From Spirochaetales bacterium (GTDB lineage: Bacteria; Spirochaetota; Spirochaetia; JABMQR01), in assembly GCA_018399255.1 (NCBI GenBank), contig JAGYPA010000026.1, positions 1-49,199 of the forward strand: a DNA stretch of 49,199 nucleotides, written 5' to 3'. The notes beneath the pieces were generated by a model. The model did no database searches. It had not been told where the DNA came from and was given only the letters and a program-made list of their open reading frames with translations. Both the position numbers and the translations under genes were made by a program. Positions within the stretch are counted from its first letter, which is position 1. Every line of letters starts with the position of its first letter. Positions 1-8,149 of this stretch are shown piece after piece.

Positions 1-433
1 TCAGATTCTGCATAAAATAGCTTGGGCGAAGCATGATAGAGTCGAACCCGATTTCAGAGATCAGGCGTTCAATTTTCGAATGGGGGATCAGCCGGCTTTT
101 CTCAGCCCCCATTACGGATAGAAAAACAACTTCCCTGATCTTATGAGCAGCCATAGATTCCAGGAATGGACGAAAGCAGGCATCGATATCGGTCAGGTTC
201 GGCGGACGCAGCAGGAATACCCGATCTATTCCATCAAGAGCTATATCAAAGGTTTCGGGATCGGCAAAGTCAAAAAAAACATAGTTGAGGCGTGTCTGTT
301 TTGGAAAAACTTTCCGGGCAAGGGAAATGAAGCGAACCCCTGCATAAACCTCCACTTCATCTGCTGCAAGAAGATTGGCTATTACTTCACGGCCGACATT
401 TCCTGTGGCTCCGGTGACTAAAACTTTTACCAT
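1..433 (-). CDS. NmrA-like NAD(P)-binding protein (C-terminus beyond window)
   Basis: The visible 144 residues begin MVKVLVTGATGNVG, an N-terminal Rossmann beta strand with the GxxGxxG dinucleotide-binding loop at residues 8-14. They continue with GIDRVFLLRPP, typical of NmrA-like/atypical SDR proteins of the YtfG type, which bind NAD(P)H and act as quinone reductases or redox sensors. The start ATG is at 431-433. The frame stays open to base 1, so about half of a usual 280-300 residue protein is missing because the window ends, not because the gene is broken. The family call is secure. Substrate and role cannot be told from this fragment. Confidence 0.8.
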   Translation of the reverse strand, partial: MVKVLVTGATGNVGREVIANLLAADEVEVYAGVRFISLARKVFPKQTRLNYVFFDFADPETFDIALDGIDRVFLLRPPNLTDIDACFRPFLESMAAHKIREVVFLSVMGAEKSRLIPHSKIERLISEIGFDSIMLRPSYFMQNL

Positions 434-549
434 TACTTTTCCCTGCTGATCCTTGCCTATCCTTTTCTTTATGGTATCAACCTATTCCCCTGCAGTCCAT
501 AAGCAGTACCCCTTTACTACTGATTACTATAGTCATTATTCTTTGTTTG
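434..549. other. intergenic, nothing recognised
   Basis: This 116-bp gap lies between the start of the NmrA-like gene and the 3' end of the nitrilase gene. It presumably carries the promoter of the NmrA-like gene. I see no convincing -35/-10 pair or hairpin. Confidence 0.4.
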
Positions 550-1509
550 CTATTCAAAGGTAAAGCGAACTGTCCGGGTATCCTGCTCCCTTCCGGTGAA
601 CTCGGTCAGGGGTCCGTATAAATCCGGACGCCGGCTTTTTTGCCAGCGGCGACCGGTGCACTGATGCAGTATCCCGGGGTCAAGTTCTGCAATTACCATT
701 GCATCCTGAGCCTTCCAGGTTTCCGCAAGAATGTCGCCGTACGGGTCGAGAATCATGGCATTGCCGGTACGCACCTCGTCATCATCTACCCCGACGCCAT
801 TGCTGAATATGAGAAACATGCCGTTATCGTGAGCGCGGGAGGGCAGCCAGTGCATAAGCCATCCCCTGCCTTTTGGTCCCCGGAATACTGCTTCTATTGC
901 TGAAGGATTCTTCTCCCGCTCTTCCCACAGCTGGCGGTCGATGGTTCCCATGCAGCGGGGGCTTGGTGAATTGCAGCCGCCGGTCTGATGGGGGGCCAGG
1001 AGAATATCGGTTCCCTGGAGGGCTGTTATGCGGACATTTTCGATGATATTGTTGTCGTAGCAGGTGAGGATGCCCACTCTTGCTCCCTGAGGAATATCGA
1101 ATACGGTGAAGCGGTTTCCGCTGGACATGTGCTCACTGATAAAGCAGTGGAGTTTGCGGTGAAAGGCGGTTTCTCCGTTCGGCATGGCAGCGATATAGGT
1201 ATTATAGAGGGTTCCATCCCCTGCCCGTTCAATGAGCCCGGCACCAATAGTCATATTGTACCGGGATGCAAGGGAAATGAGCTCCCGGGTGGACGGACCT
1301 GATGGGACGGATTCCGCCAGCTCTTCAATCTGATCCTTCGAGAGTTTGCGTACATGCCAATAGCCGGTTATACACATTTCCGGGAAGACGAGAAGGTCGA
1401 CCTGACGATCTGCAGCCGATGAGGCAAACTCCCGGATTTTTCCCATATTGTAAGATGTATCACCCGGTTTATGGTTAAACTGTACCGATGCCGCCTTTAT
1501 CGGATTCAT
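550..1509 (-). CDS. nitrilase-superfamily carbon-nitrogen hydrolase
   Basis: This 319-residue cytosolic amidohydrolase hydrolyses a C-N bond (amide, nitrile or carbamoyl) through a Glu-Lys-Cys triad. The triad is visible as E44 in VFPEM, K119 in FHRKL and C150 in GILTCYD. The length fits single-domain members such as N-carbamoylputrescine amidase or aliphatic amidase. The start at 1509 is preferred over an upstream in-frame ATG because it has AAGGAG five bases upstream. The extra 17 codons would be encoded by a low-complexity run with three copies of TTCTGTCCATA (about 1517-1560). It stands apart from GNAT and exonuclease genes on the same strand, about 70 bp downstream of the GNAT stop. Substrate unknown. 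Confidence 0.88.
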   Translation of the reverse strand: MNPIKAASVQFNHKPGDTSYNMGKIREFASSAADRQVDLLVFPEMCITGYWHVRKLSKDQIEELAESVPSGPSTRELISLASRYNMTIGAGLIERAGDGTLYNTYIAAMPNGETAFHRKLHCFISEHMSSGNRFTVFDIPQGARVGILTCYDNNIIENVRITALQGTDILLAPHQTGGCNSPSPRCMGTIDRQLWEEREKNPSAIEAVFRGPKGRGWLMHWLPSRAHDNGMFLIFSNGVGVDDDEVRTGNAMILDPYGDILAETWKAQDAMVIAELDPGILHQCTGRRWQKSRRPDLYGPLTEFTGREQDTRTVRFTFE

Positions 1510-1581
1510 GCGCGCTCCTTCTGTCCATATCACTTTCTGTCCATATCGCCTTCTGTCCATAGCTCCATATCTGCAGCTGCG

Positions 1582-2148
1582 TCAGTCTGGTCTATTCTGC
1601 AGCAGGCTCTTCCACATCAGTATATCGGGTTTACCAATGCCGCTGGCATCAGGAACTGCCCCGATAATTGCATAGCCGCATTTTTTGTAGAACTCATAGG
1701 GATGCTGTTTAAGATTTTTAATGTTCCTGATCTCATCAAGGACTGTATCTGCGGTAAGTTTACACTGTGATAAGCTAGTCCCGTCAGTTTCATCGTCTGT
1801 CCCCAATAGAATTCCAATAATATCGAGCTTCCGAGCTCCCTCTTCTACTCGCTTAAGGAGCTTTCTTCCCAATCCCAAATGCTGATAATCCGGATGCATG
1901 ACCATCGGATGCAGTTCCCAGGTTTTATCGTACATCGGGCGCAGGCCGGCCCAGCCAAGCAGGGTATCACCCCGACACATTCCCATACAGATGTTTGCCG
2001 GTTCAGTGCACTCGGAAACCTCCTTCCGGGCAGCCTCTATGGTCAGCCAGGCACACTTGCCAATATTGGTAAATGCTGTATGGAGAATTACAGCCGCCTG
2101 CTCTTTAAGTTTGTCGGATTTACTGATGTCATAAAAAGTATAATCCAT
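1582..2148 (-). CDS. GNAT-family N-acetyltransferase
   Basis: This 188-residue protein has the GNAT acetyl-CoA binding signature. MVMHPDYQHLGLGRKLLKRVEE corresponds to motif A, with the Q-x-L-G-L-G-R pyrophosphate loop, and is followed by FYKKCGYAIIGAVPDA, the motif B region. It would transfer an acetyl group to an amine of unknown identity. The ATG at 2146-2148 overlaps the TAA stop of the upstream exonuclease as TAATG, and AAGGG lies nine bases upstream. The next in-frame ATG upstream (2157) has no room for a ribosome site. The overlap implies translational coupling with the exonuclease gene. Confidence 0.85.
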   Translation of the reverse strand: MDYTFYDISKSDKLKEQAAVILHTAFTNIGKCAWLTIEAARKEVSECTEPANICMGMCRGDTLLGWAGLRPMYDKTWELHPMVMHPDYQHLGLGRKLLKRVEEGARKLDIIGILLGTDDETDGTSLSQCKLTADTVLDEIRNIKNLKQHPYEFYKKCGYAIIGAVPDASGIGKPDILMWKSLLQNRPD

Positions 2149-3377
2149 TATTCCCATCCCTTTTCTGCAATTATCTCCCGCGCCCTGCGTATGACCCGGG
2201 GTATGATTTCTGCTTTTACTACTTGATTCCAGTGACCGCTGCGCGAAGCGTGTTCAAAGTTTGAACGAAGATCGGCCCCGAGCTCCCCGTCTCCCCCGAG
2301 CTCCCCAGGCTCCCCAGGCTCCCCAGGCTCCCCGAAACAACACCAGGTCAGGATCGACTTCAGCTGTCTGAGCGAAAACTCCTCGATGTGCGCCCGGGAA
2401 AAGTCCATGTCATACGTCATGTAGGCCTCATCAAACCAGTAAGAGTTAGCAATATGTGTCATCAGCAAGGTGATTTCCCGGCAGTTTTTCTGTTTGGCAG
2501 ACTGATTAATACTGCCGAGCCGTTTTTCAGCTGTTTTATAGAGCGATTCCAGCTGGTCAATCTCCCGTACTACCTGATTCGCGGTATAGGATAAACCGTT
2601 ATCAGCTGCTTCCATGGTACGCCAAATTGATGGCTTGCGGGCAGGCTCGATTTCCGGAAACTTCACCCTGTCCCCGTACCCATCTCTGGAAAATCTGTAA
2701 GCTGACATCCTCTGGTCCTCAGGCATCCCCTGATCATCCCGCCCGTAATTCTGCCGAAAGTCTTCCCGGGTCCAGGTCCTGCCCTTCTCAGAGGGCTCAT
2801 TCTGTTCGAACATCTCGAAAAGCGGATCGGGTTCCTTTTTATGAAAGACGAGCTCAGGACTCACAGTTTCCTCGATAGCATACTCCCTGAACAGGTAGGC
2901 CAGCAGCTGCGCAGCAGCAAATGCATCCGCGGCGGCACTGTGAGACAGGGAGTTAGCTATTCCAAGATATTCGCAGAGAGCACTGAGACTGTGCGATCTA
3001 ATCTCCTTAATATGTCGTCGTGACAGCTTGAGCGTGCACAGAGAAGGTATCGGGTTATGAGGGTGGTCAGCCCTGCCAAGCTCCTCTCGCAGAAAGGGGA
3101 TATCGAAGGGAGCATTATGGGCGGTGATGATGGTCCCATTGATGAAGGAAAGGATTTCGGTGGCTATTTCGCGAAAGCTTGGCGCCTTTGCCACCATATG
3201 ACGAGTAATCCCATGAATATGCGTTGCCCCGACCGGTCCATTGTCGGGATTAATAAGTGTCTCGTAGGAGTCGAGGATTTCACCTGCTCCGGTAATCTTG
3301 GTTATACCGACCTCCAGAACTCTGCTCTCCCGAGGTCCAAGCCCGGTTGTCTCAAAGTCCAGTACTGAATAAATCAT
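2148..3377 (-). CDS. DnaQ-like DEDDh 3'-5' exonuclease with long C-terminal extension
   Basis: Residues 1-165 form an exonuclease domain of the DNA polymerase III epsilon/RNase T fold. D7 and E9 are in VLDFETTGL, D92 in AHNAPFDIPFL, and H146 with D151 in LSHSAAADAF, giving the complete DEDDh metal site. It should remove nucleotides from 3' ends of DNA or RNA. Residues 166-409 are an extension I cannot assign. It is charged, has a helical segment around 270-345, then a GEPGEPGEPGEL repeat (349-361) from a 9-bp tandem repeat at about 2290-2335. AAGGA lies nine bases before the ATG. It is probably not the replicative epsilon subunit, which usually lacks such an extension. The TAATG junction couples it to the GNAT gene. 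Confidence 0.85.
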   Translation of the reverse strand: MIYSVLDFETTGLGPRESRVLEVGITKITGAGEILDSYETLINPDNGPVGATHIHGITRHMVAKAPSFREIATEILSFINGTIITAHNAPFDIPFLREELGRADHPHNPIPSLCTLKLSRRHIKEIRSHSLSALCEYLGIANSLSHSAAADAFAAAQLLAYLFREYAIEETVSPELVFHKKEPDPLFEMFEQNEPSEKGRTWTREDFRQNYGRDDQGMPEDQRMSAYRFSRDGYGDRVKFPEIEPARKPSIWRTMEAADNGLSYTANQVVREIDQLESLYKTAEKRLGSINQSAKQKNCREITLLMTHIANSYWFDEAYMTYDMDFSRAHIEEFSLRQLKSILTWCCFGEPGEPGEPGELGGDGELGADLRSNFEHASRSGHWNQVVKAEIIPRVIRRAREIIAEKGWE

Positions 3378-3450
3378 GCATCGCTATCCTTTGCTCCCAG
3401 AACTACTCAACAGCGTAATAGTACGAAATGCTGCGGTACCTTTGGTTATG

Positions 3451-3909
3451 TTATTTTTGTCGGGCTGTGCGGCTGCGGCTGCGGGAATCTCGTATCATAT
3501 CCCTCAGCAGCAGAATTCCCCCGATACCGATGGGAATGAGCAGCAGGTCATAGAGGATCAGCATTCCCATGGCAGCAATGAAGGGAAGTCCGACGGCTTC
3601 CCGTTCACCGGAAGCCATCCCGGTTAACATCGCCGTGAGCTGGGCTCCGAAGAGCATAAATATTGCAGCCCCGGAGGCCCCGCCAATGAGAATTCGCCGC
3701 TCCTTCACCCTGACGGCTGCCAGAAAAAGCAGAATCGCACCGCCGAGGGCCGCTGCAAACATTTCTGCCGGCATCATATAGTCTAGCAGAAACCTTCCCA
3801 TAACAAAAAGGGCTGCAAAAGCCAGGATTATAGGGGTAAGAACTGTCAGCCAGACCAGAATCAGTCCGATGATTACCAGTATTTTTGTGATTACTGTGTT
3901 TTTTTCCAT
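3451..3909 (-). CDS. small integral membrane protein, unknown function
   Basis: This 152-residue protein has about four or five hydrophobic segments (roughly residues 8-38, 47-66, 72-94, 106-122 and 118-136) and a basic C-terminus, DSRSRSRTARQK. AGGTAGC precedes the ATG. I do not recognise the family. It is monocistronic between the exonuclease gene and a doubtful small reading frame. The composition is clearly that of a membrane protein, so it is probably real, but no function should be assigned. Confidence 0.6.
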   Translation of the reverse strand: MEKNTVITKILVIIGLILVWLTVLTPIILAFAALFVMGRFLLDYMMPAEMFAAALGGAILLFLAAVRVKERRILIGGASGAAIFMLFGAQLTAMLTGMASGEREAVGLPFIAAMGMLILYDLLLIPIGIGGILLLRDMIRDSRSRSRTARQK

Positions 3910-3931
3910 GCTACCTGCCGCAAGTATTTGC

Positions 3932-4126
3932 TTACTTTTTTATTTCAGCACAACTTTCTGCCGAGCCGCCCTTCTCTGCCGGCTCACCTTTCTCTCCTGT
4001 CTTAGCTTTCTCTTCTGTCTTAGCTTTCCCAACCAACCGTACGGCTTCAGTATATACCCGGTTTCGGGGATTAGTCATCTCCAATGTGAAAAAGGTAGGA
4101 AAATCGCTTAAATACGGCAAATCCAT
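3932..4126 (-). CDS. doubtful 64-residue small protein or gene remnant
   Basis: The first 35 residues (MDLPYLSDFPTFFTLEMTNP onward) have ordinary protein composition. The rest is a low-complexity K/E/G/A tail (GKAKTEEKAKTGEKGEPAEK) encoded by imperfect repeats. No convincing ribosome site precedes the ATG. It may be the end of a decayed gene or a lineage-specific small protein. I give it low confidence. Confidence 0.25.
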   Translation of the reverse strand: MDLPYLSDFPTFFTLEMTNPRNRVYTEAVRLVGKAKTEEKAKTGEKGEPAEKGGSAESCAEIKK

Positions 4127-4363
4127 ATATCAGGGGAGGTTTCGGAAGCTGTCAGAGGGGAAAACAGCGTTCATGGCAGGATCAGTTTACATAACTCACA
4201 TACGCAGCGGGAACAGAAAACCTAACTCACTGCAGTAAAAAAACTGTCAAGCGGCGCTAAAACTCAGAAAAAGAGCTGCAAGACAGCAGAAGCTCCGCGG
4301 ACACAGTTTTCCGGGGATCCCAATTTTTTACCGATTCATGATTATTTATCGTTATACCGCTTT
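4127..4363. other. intergenic, with a short GCGGTAA-type repeat at its right end
   Basis: About 237 bp without a gene. At 4352-4386 a repeat of the form TACCGCTT occurs three times. On the minus strand it supplies the last codons and the stop of the decayed ABC permease. I see no promoter or RNA. Confidence 0.4.
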
Positions 4364-4846
4364 TTACCGCTTATTACCGCTTTTCTTAATAAAATCCACA
4401 TACACCGCAATAAGAATTACTACCCCTTTTACGATATACTGCCAAAAGGAATTAATACCAAGCAGATTCAGCCCGTTGCTCAAGACTCCAATAACCAGGG
4501 CTCCAATAACCGTCCCGCCGATCTTTCCCAACCCGCCGCTCATGCTGGTGCCTCCAAGAACAACAGCAGCAATTGCATCCATCTCAGCACCCTGACCGGC
4601 AGTCGGCTGCCCTGAAAACATGCGCGAGGCAAGGACCACCCCGGCAATTGCCGCCATCAAACCGGAAAAAGTATATGCAAAAAAAAGGACCCTGCTGTTC
4701 TTTATGCCGGAAAAAACTGCGGCCTGCGGATTGCCTCCAATGGCATAGATATGCCGTCCAAGCTTTGATTTTGATAAAATCAAGAATGAAATAAAGACAA
4801 TAATTATCAGATAGATAATCGGCATAGGTATTTCACCGAGATACCC
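4364..4846 (-). pseudogene. 5'-truncated ribose-type ABC transporter permease (RbsC family)
   Basis: The readable 153 residues match the C-terminal half of BPD_transp_2 permeases: LGRHIYAIGGNPQAAVFSGI, then AGVVLASRMFSGQP, EMDAIAAVVLGGTSMSGG and GALVIGVLSNGLNLLG. Full-length members are about 310-340 residues. Homology continues upstream of the first ATG in the same frame (GYLGEIP, 4826-4846) and then meets TAA at 4847-4849. The N-terminal half is therefore lost, not merely mis-started. No ATPase or sugar-binding protein is nearby. An array of short inverted repeats (4899-4981) lies just beyond the break. It cannot form a working permease alone. Confidence 0.8.
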
Positions 4847-4898
4847 TTATGTAAAGTCAGCCGGACTTAACGCTCAGAAGCGTGAAATTTGATTTGGT

Positions 4899-4981
4899 GG
4901 AAATCGTAGATTTCCTTTTTGGGAAATCCAATTTCCCTATTCTCTGGGAAATCGAAGATTTCCTTTTGGAAACTGATTTCC
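4899..4981. repeat. array of short inverted repeats (GGAAAT...ATTTCC)
   Basis: Three 17-bp hairpins follow one another: GGAAATCGTAGATTTCC (4899-4915), GGGAAATCCAATTTCCC (4921-4937) and GGAAATCGAAGATTTCC (4947-4963). A fourth half-related copy, GGAAACTGATTTCC, lies at 4968-4981. Arms are 6-7 bp with 3-5 bp loops. The spacing is regular and the arms are shared between units, so alternative pairings are possible. It sits between a truncated permease and the end of the PfkB gene. Function unknown. Confidence 0.75.
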
Positions 4982-5061
4982 CATCTACCCGCAGCATGAC
5001 AGCAGGCAGGTGGTTTTTCTTTCAACTTCGGAAGCGGTGAAATGAAAGGTATCAAAACTCG

Positions 5062-5077
5062 GGTCAAGAGCTTGACC
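5062..5077 (-). terminator. possible terminator hairpin after the PfkB gene
   Basis: GGTCAAG-AG-CTTGACC is a perfect 7-bp inverted repeat 12 bp downstream of the PfkB stop. On the minus strand it is followed by CGAGTTTTG, a weak T-tract. It could end the lyxose operon transcript, but the tail is poor. Confidence 0.4.
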
Positions 5078-5089
5078 TATATACGATAA

Positions 5090-6235
5090 TCAGCTGTGTG
5101 CAGCACTGGATCTTTTCCAGCTTCTCTCCGGGCGGGATCTGAAATAGGTGCCTCCCTTGGTATAGCAGGCAAGTCCGCCGGAAACCGTTCCCCAGGATGC
5201 GGCAGTAAGCAGATCCGGCGTCTTACCGGCAGCAAGCTGTCTGCAGAGCGATGCTGTAGCGCCGCCAAGGAAATTATCCCCGCAGCCAGTCGTATCTCCC
5301 CGCTTCTCAGGATGCCGGGAAAGATCCTCATCCACACTCACCGCAACCGGAATTTCCGTAAGATCCTGCCTTGCAAAAAGCGCTCCCCCCGACCAGAGCA
5401 CAGCTCCACGGGATCCGCGGGTTATTATGCAGGCGCCAACCTGCCGGCTTCGGAAAAAATCGACGGCATCTGCCAGGACTGACGTACCGCTGATTCGCAG
5501 AGCCTCTTCCTCATCCATAACAAGCAGATCTATATACCGATAATCGGTAACCAGCGGCCACGGCTTATCAGGACCAGCCTTCTGGTTGCGGAAATCATAG
5601 ACCGTGCCTACCACGGTCACCGCCCCTTTTTCCTTGGCTTTCCCCAGTACACTGTCAAGATCCCGGTGCAGCTGAGGCACCAGCGCGGTTCCCCCCAACA
5701 GAACAATGTCAGCGGCAAAAAAATCTTCAGGCAGATCACCGCCTGCCAGCTCCCCGGCCGCCCCTATCGTATTGACAAAGCTGCGCTCGCCTGCGCCATC
5801 CCGATAGAAAGGGTCCGAAAGTACCACCGTTGAAGGAAAAGCCCCCTCAGCCTGCTTTACCGGCACAAATTCAATCGGTGTCCGGCTAATGAAAGCCCGA
5901 CTGGCCATCCCTGCATCGTCCTTCCCGTCCATCCCGAAAAATGCAACCGCATCACCATCCTGCTGAAGCAGCTGGGCCGCATGGATCAGGGCTACGACCG
6001 CCGGTCCGCCAAGGTTTTCCGCATCCGGGTCGGCCCGACCGATAAGGGAGTTGAGAATCTCGACATGCCCGCGTCCGGTAAATTCTTCCAGATCCTCGGA
6101 AAACACGAGACCGCCGGGGTTTATGCCCCCGTCCCCGTCACGACGTGAGAGAATTGCCTGAAATTCCTCACTGGAAAAAGAGATGTTGGTATACAGATAG
6201 TCGATCAGACAGCACCCGGCCCCATGAATACGCAT
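5090..6235 (-). CDS. PfkB-family carbohydrate kinase
   Basis: This 381-residue sugar kinase of the ribokinase/PfkB family transfers phosphate from ATP to a sugar hydroxyl. The second family signature is at residues 314-322 (DTTGCGDNF), with catalytic base D320 and the anion-hole glycines just before it. The N-terminal sugar-binding GG motif is around residues 76-77 (NLGGPAV). It is longer than typical members (about 310-330) because of insertions near residues 20-60. GAGGGTG precedes the ATG. It lies 13 bp after the D-lyxose isomerase gene, in one operon. The likely substrate is a ketose or ketose-1-phosphate derived from lyxose or a related sugar; this is inferred from context only. Confidence 0.85.
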   Translation of the reverse strand: MRIHGAGCCLIDYLYTNISFSSEEFQAILSRRDGDGGINPGGLVFSEDLEEFTGRGHVEILNSLIGRADPDAENLGGPAVVALIHAAQLLQQDGDAVAFFGMDGKDDAGMASRAFISRTPIEFVPVKQAEGAFPSTVVLSDPFYRDGAGERSFVNTIGAAGELAGGDLPEDFFAADIVLLGGTALVPQLHRDLDSVLGKAKEKGAVTVVGTVYDFRNQKAGPDKPWPLVTDYRYIDLLVMDEEEALRISGTSVLADAVDFFRSRQVGACIITRGSRGAVLWSGGALFARQDLTEIPVAVSVDEDLSRHPEKRGDTTGCGDNFLGGATASLCRQLAAGKTPDLLTAASWGTVSGGLACYTKGGTYFRSRPERSWKRSSAAHS

Positions 6236-6248
6236 GTATCACCCTCAC

Positions 6249-6920
6249 TTACAGATTCTGATAATCGCCCACCAGCAGCCGGTAGGGTTCCTCATTTTCA
6301 ATAATATCGGGAAACCGCCCCAAATCCTCAAGAAAACGATTATCGGCAGCATCATCATTTACGGAACTTACCTCCCCGGTAAGAACCGGTCCGCTTCCCA
6401 CTTTACCGTAAAACCGGTGATAGGTGAAGGTTTCCAGCGTGAGGCTCTGTCCGGGCAGAAGCTCGAGGGGCTCTCCCGCCGGCACCCTGCTTTCCACACC
6501 GTCTATGTAGACCACCACATCATCATCGGAAAGCGTTTCATCTCTGCTGCTCATATGCAGCTCAAACACCAGAACACCCCCGCCCCGGTTTATGATATCC
6601 TCCCGCTTATTGCGATGAAAATGAAACGGTGTCTCCTGATTTTCGCCCACAATCATAATTTTCTCGGCATACGTTTTAACGGATCCGTCCGGCAGGCCGT
6701 TTCTGAGCGTAAACAGCACCAGACCCCGCCTCCTGAAATCTTCCAATCCGAAATCGGTAATATCCCACCCGAGCTGACAGTCGAAAACCTGCCTGCAGAG
6801 AGCCTTACGTTCCTGCCACTCACCACGTGACCAGCGTGACCACGCCGGCAGACTGAACTGCATCTTTGCCATAAAGTTTTCCGATTCCTTAATAATTGCA
6901 TTTATTTTACTACGTTTCAT
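6249..6920 (-). CDS. D-lyxose ketol-isomerase (cupin type)
   Basis: This 223-residue protein resembles the cupin D-lyxose isomerases (about 225-230 residues), which interconvert D-lyxose and D-xylulose and often D-mannose and D-fructose using a divalent metal. Candidate metal ligands H100 and H102 (PFHFH), E107 (KRED) and H168 (TYHRF) have the spacing known for this family. AAGGAG stands nine bases before the ATG. First gene of a two-gene operon with the PfkB kinase, behind the operator at 7019-7036. D-xylulose from this enzyme could feed the xylulokinase encoded at 16.4-17.9 kb. Confidence 0.9.
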   Translation of the reverse strand: MKRSKINAIIKESENFMAKMQFSLPAWSRWSRGEWQERKALCRQVFDCQLGWDITDFGLEDFRRRGLVLFTLRNGLPDGSVKTYAEKIMIVGENQETPFHFHRNKREDIINRGGGVLVFELHMSSRDETLSDDDVVVYIDGVESRVPAGEPLELLPGQSLTLETFTYHRFYGKVGSGPVLTGEVSSVNDDAADNRFLEDLGRFPDIIENEEPYRLLVGDYQNL

Positions 6921-7018
6921 GTTTACAAGCTCCTTTTTTCAGCAGTCTGATATTCCCATTATCCGGATATTCCCATTATCCGGATGGGCCGCCAGCCTGA
7001 ACAATACTCACAACCTAC

Positions 7019-7036
7019 TGCTAACCTAGGTTAGCA
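7019..7036. promoter_or_regulatory. LacI-type operator, perfect 18-bp palindrome
   Basis: TGCTAACCTAGGTTAGCA is a perfect palindrome of the LacI/GalR operator kind. It lies 7 bp downstream of the -10 of the lyxose operon promoter and touches the -35 of the opposite promoter, so a bound repressor could block both. The adjacent LacI-family gene is frameshifted. Confidence 0.8.
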
Positions 7037-7065
7037 TTGCATTATTATCACCTGAATGCTAGAAT
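7037..7065 (+). promoter_or_regulatory. divergent promoter of the LacI pseudogene
   Basis: TTGCAT (7037-7042), a 17-bp spacer and TAGAAT (7060-7065). The expected transcription start falls at about 7072, on the ATG itself, so the message may be leaderless. The two opposing promoters interleave over the same 36 bp. Confidence 0.55.
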
Positions 7066-7072
7066 GTGTCAA
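7044..7072 (-). promoter_or_regulatory. promoter of the lyxose isomerase-PfkB operon
   Basis: On the minus strand TTGACA (7067-7072), a 17-bp spacer and GATAAT (7044-7049) form a near-consensus sigma-70 promoter. Its -35 box overlaps the start-codon region of the divergent LacI gene. The operator follows directly downstream. Confidence 0.7.
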
Positions 7073-8141
7073 TGAAAATCACGATGAAAAACCTGGCCGA
7101 CATGCTTGGCGTATCGCGCACCACCGTTTCTCTCGCTCAGAGGAGGGAAAGCGACGCTGCCCGCATCAGCCCCCGCACACGCGAACTTATCCTGGCCAAG
7201 GCAGAAGAACTCCAGTTCCCCAACTACTTTGCTACAGCCCTGAACAAAGGAAGAACCGGCACCATCGGCGTAGTCTTTCCAGACGTATTTGAAGAGTATA
7301 TGAGCGCTATGGTAGCTGGAATGGAGGATGTATTCACACCGAAGGACAGATTCTCATGCTTTCCACCAGCCGCTGATAACTCCGAACAGCAAATTGTCAG
7401 ACAGCTGCTGCATCGCGGAGTTGACGTATAATGGCCCCCCGCCGCTCCTTTCAAAGGAACGACCTTCGACTATTCCCATATTACGAGATCATCGCCGCCT
7501 GGTTCCCCTGATACGACCGACCGATACATCCCCGGAATTCCCGCCTGCAGAGTGGTTCAGATGACGAGGAAATGGCCTTCAGGCAGTCTCCTCTCTATTC
7601 CGTCAGGGTTAGCCGCCGCATAGCCTGCTCCGAGCTTCGACCTGATATCAGTTCCCTTTCCGACAGGATTGCCGGATAATAACCGAGCTCAATACCCCCT
7701 GCCTTTGCAGAAGGAGACTACTGGTACCTTTATTCGCAGGATGCGGAATCATCCGACCTTGCTGAGATGGTTGATGCCCGCCTGAAAGCCGGCACGCTGC
7801 CGGAATGCTTCTTTGTCACTACCAGCGGAATAGCCGAAAAGCTGGCAGTTCTTCTCGAAAAAAGGGGTCTGAAAGTTGGATACGATATACAAATTTGCCG
7901 TTTCAGTGCAATCAAGGGAGATAAAAACAAAACCAGCCCCTTTATCGAAATTCCCCAGCCCAACTACACCCTCGGACGGAAAGCAGCTGAGGAGTTGATC
8001 AGACTCATCGGGTCTTCACCCGGCACCCTCAAAAAAGCAGAAAATACTATAAAAACCATCACCGTTACTGCGAAAGAAGAAGTGAATTACAAACAGAAAG
8101 AAAGAAAGTTAAGCTTGGCAAAACCGGCCAAACCCGGGTAG
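7072..8141 (+). pseudogene. frameshifted LacI-family transcriptional regulator
   Basis: The N-terminal part reads MKNLADMLGVSRTTVSLAQR, a LacI helix-turn-helix, then RTRELILAKAEELQFPNYFA (hinge) and GTIGVVFPDVFEEYMSAMVAGMEDVF. The frame stops at 7429-7431 after LLHRGVDV. The continuation is only readable as scraps in other frames up to about 7766. A final in-frame stretch (7767-8141) restores the C-terminal core: LPECFFVTTSGIAEKLAVLL and YDIQICRFSAI, then NYTLGRKAAEELIRLI. The total span (about 356 codons) equals one LacI gene, so at least two frameshifts have destroyed it. It would have regulated the adjacent lyxose operon. A truncated DNA-binding domain could still be made. Confidence 0.85.
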
Positions 8142-8149
8142 TATGGCTT

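Noticed and set aside
143..421. 92-codon open frame on the plus strand
   Set aside because: It is antisense to the NmrA-like gene, which has the clear GATGNVG motif.
4899..4981. Possible CRISPR array
   Set aside because: Units are 14-18 bp hairpins with 5-9 bp gaps; there are no 30-bp spacers and no cas genes.
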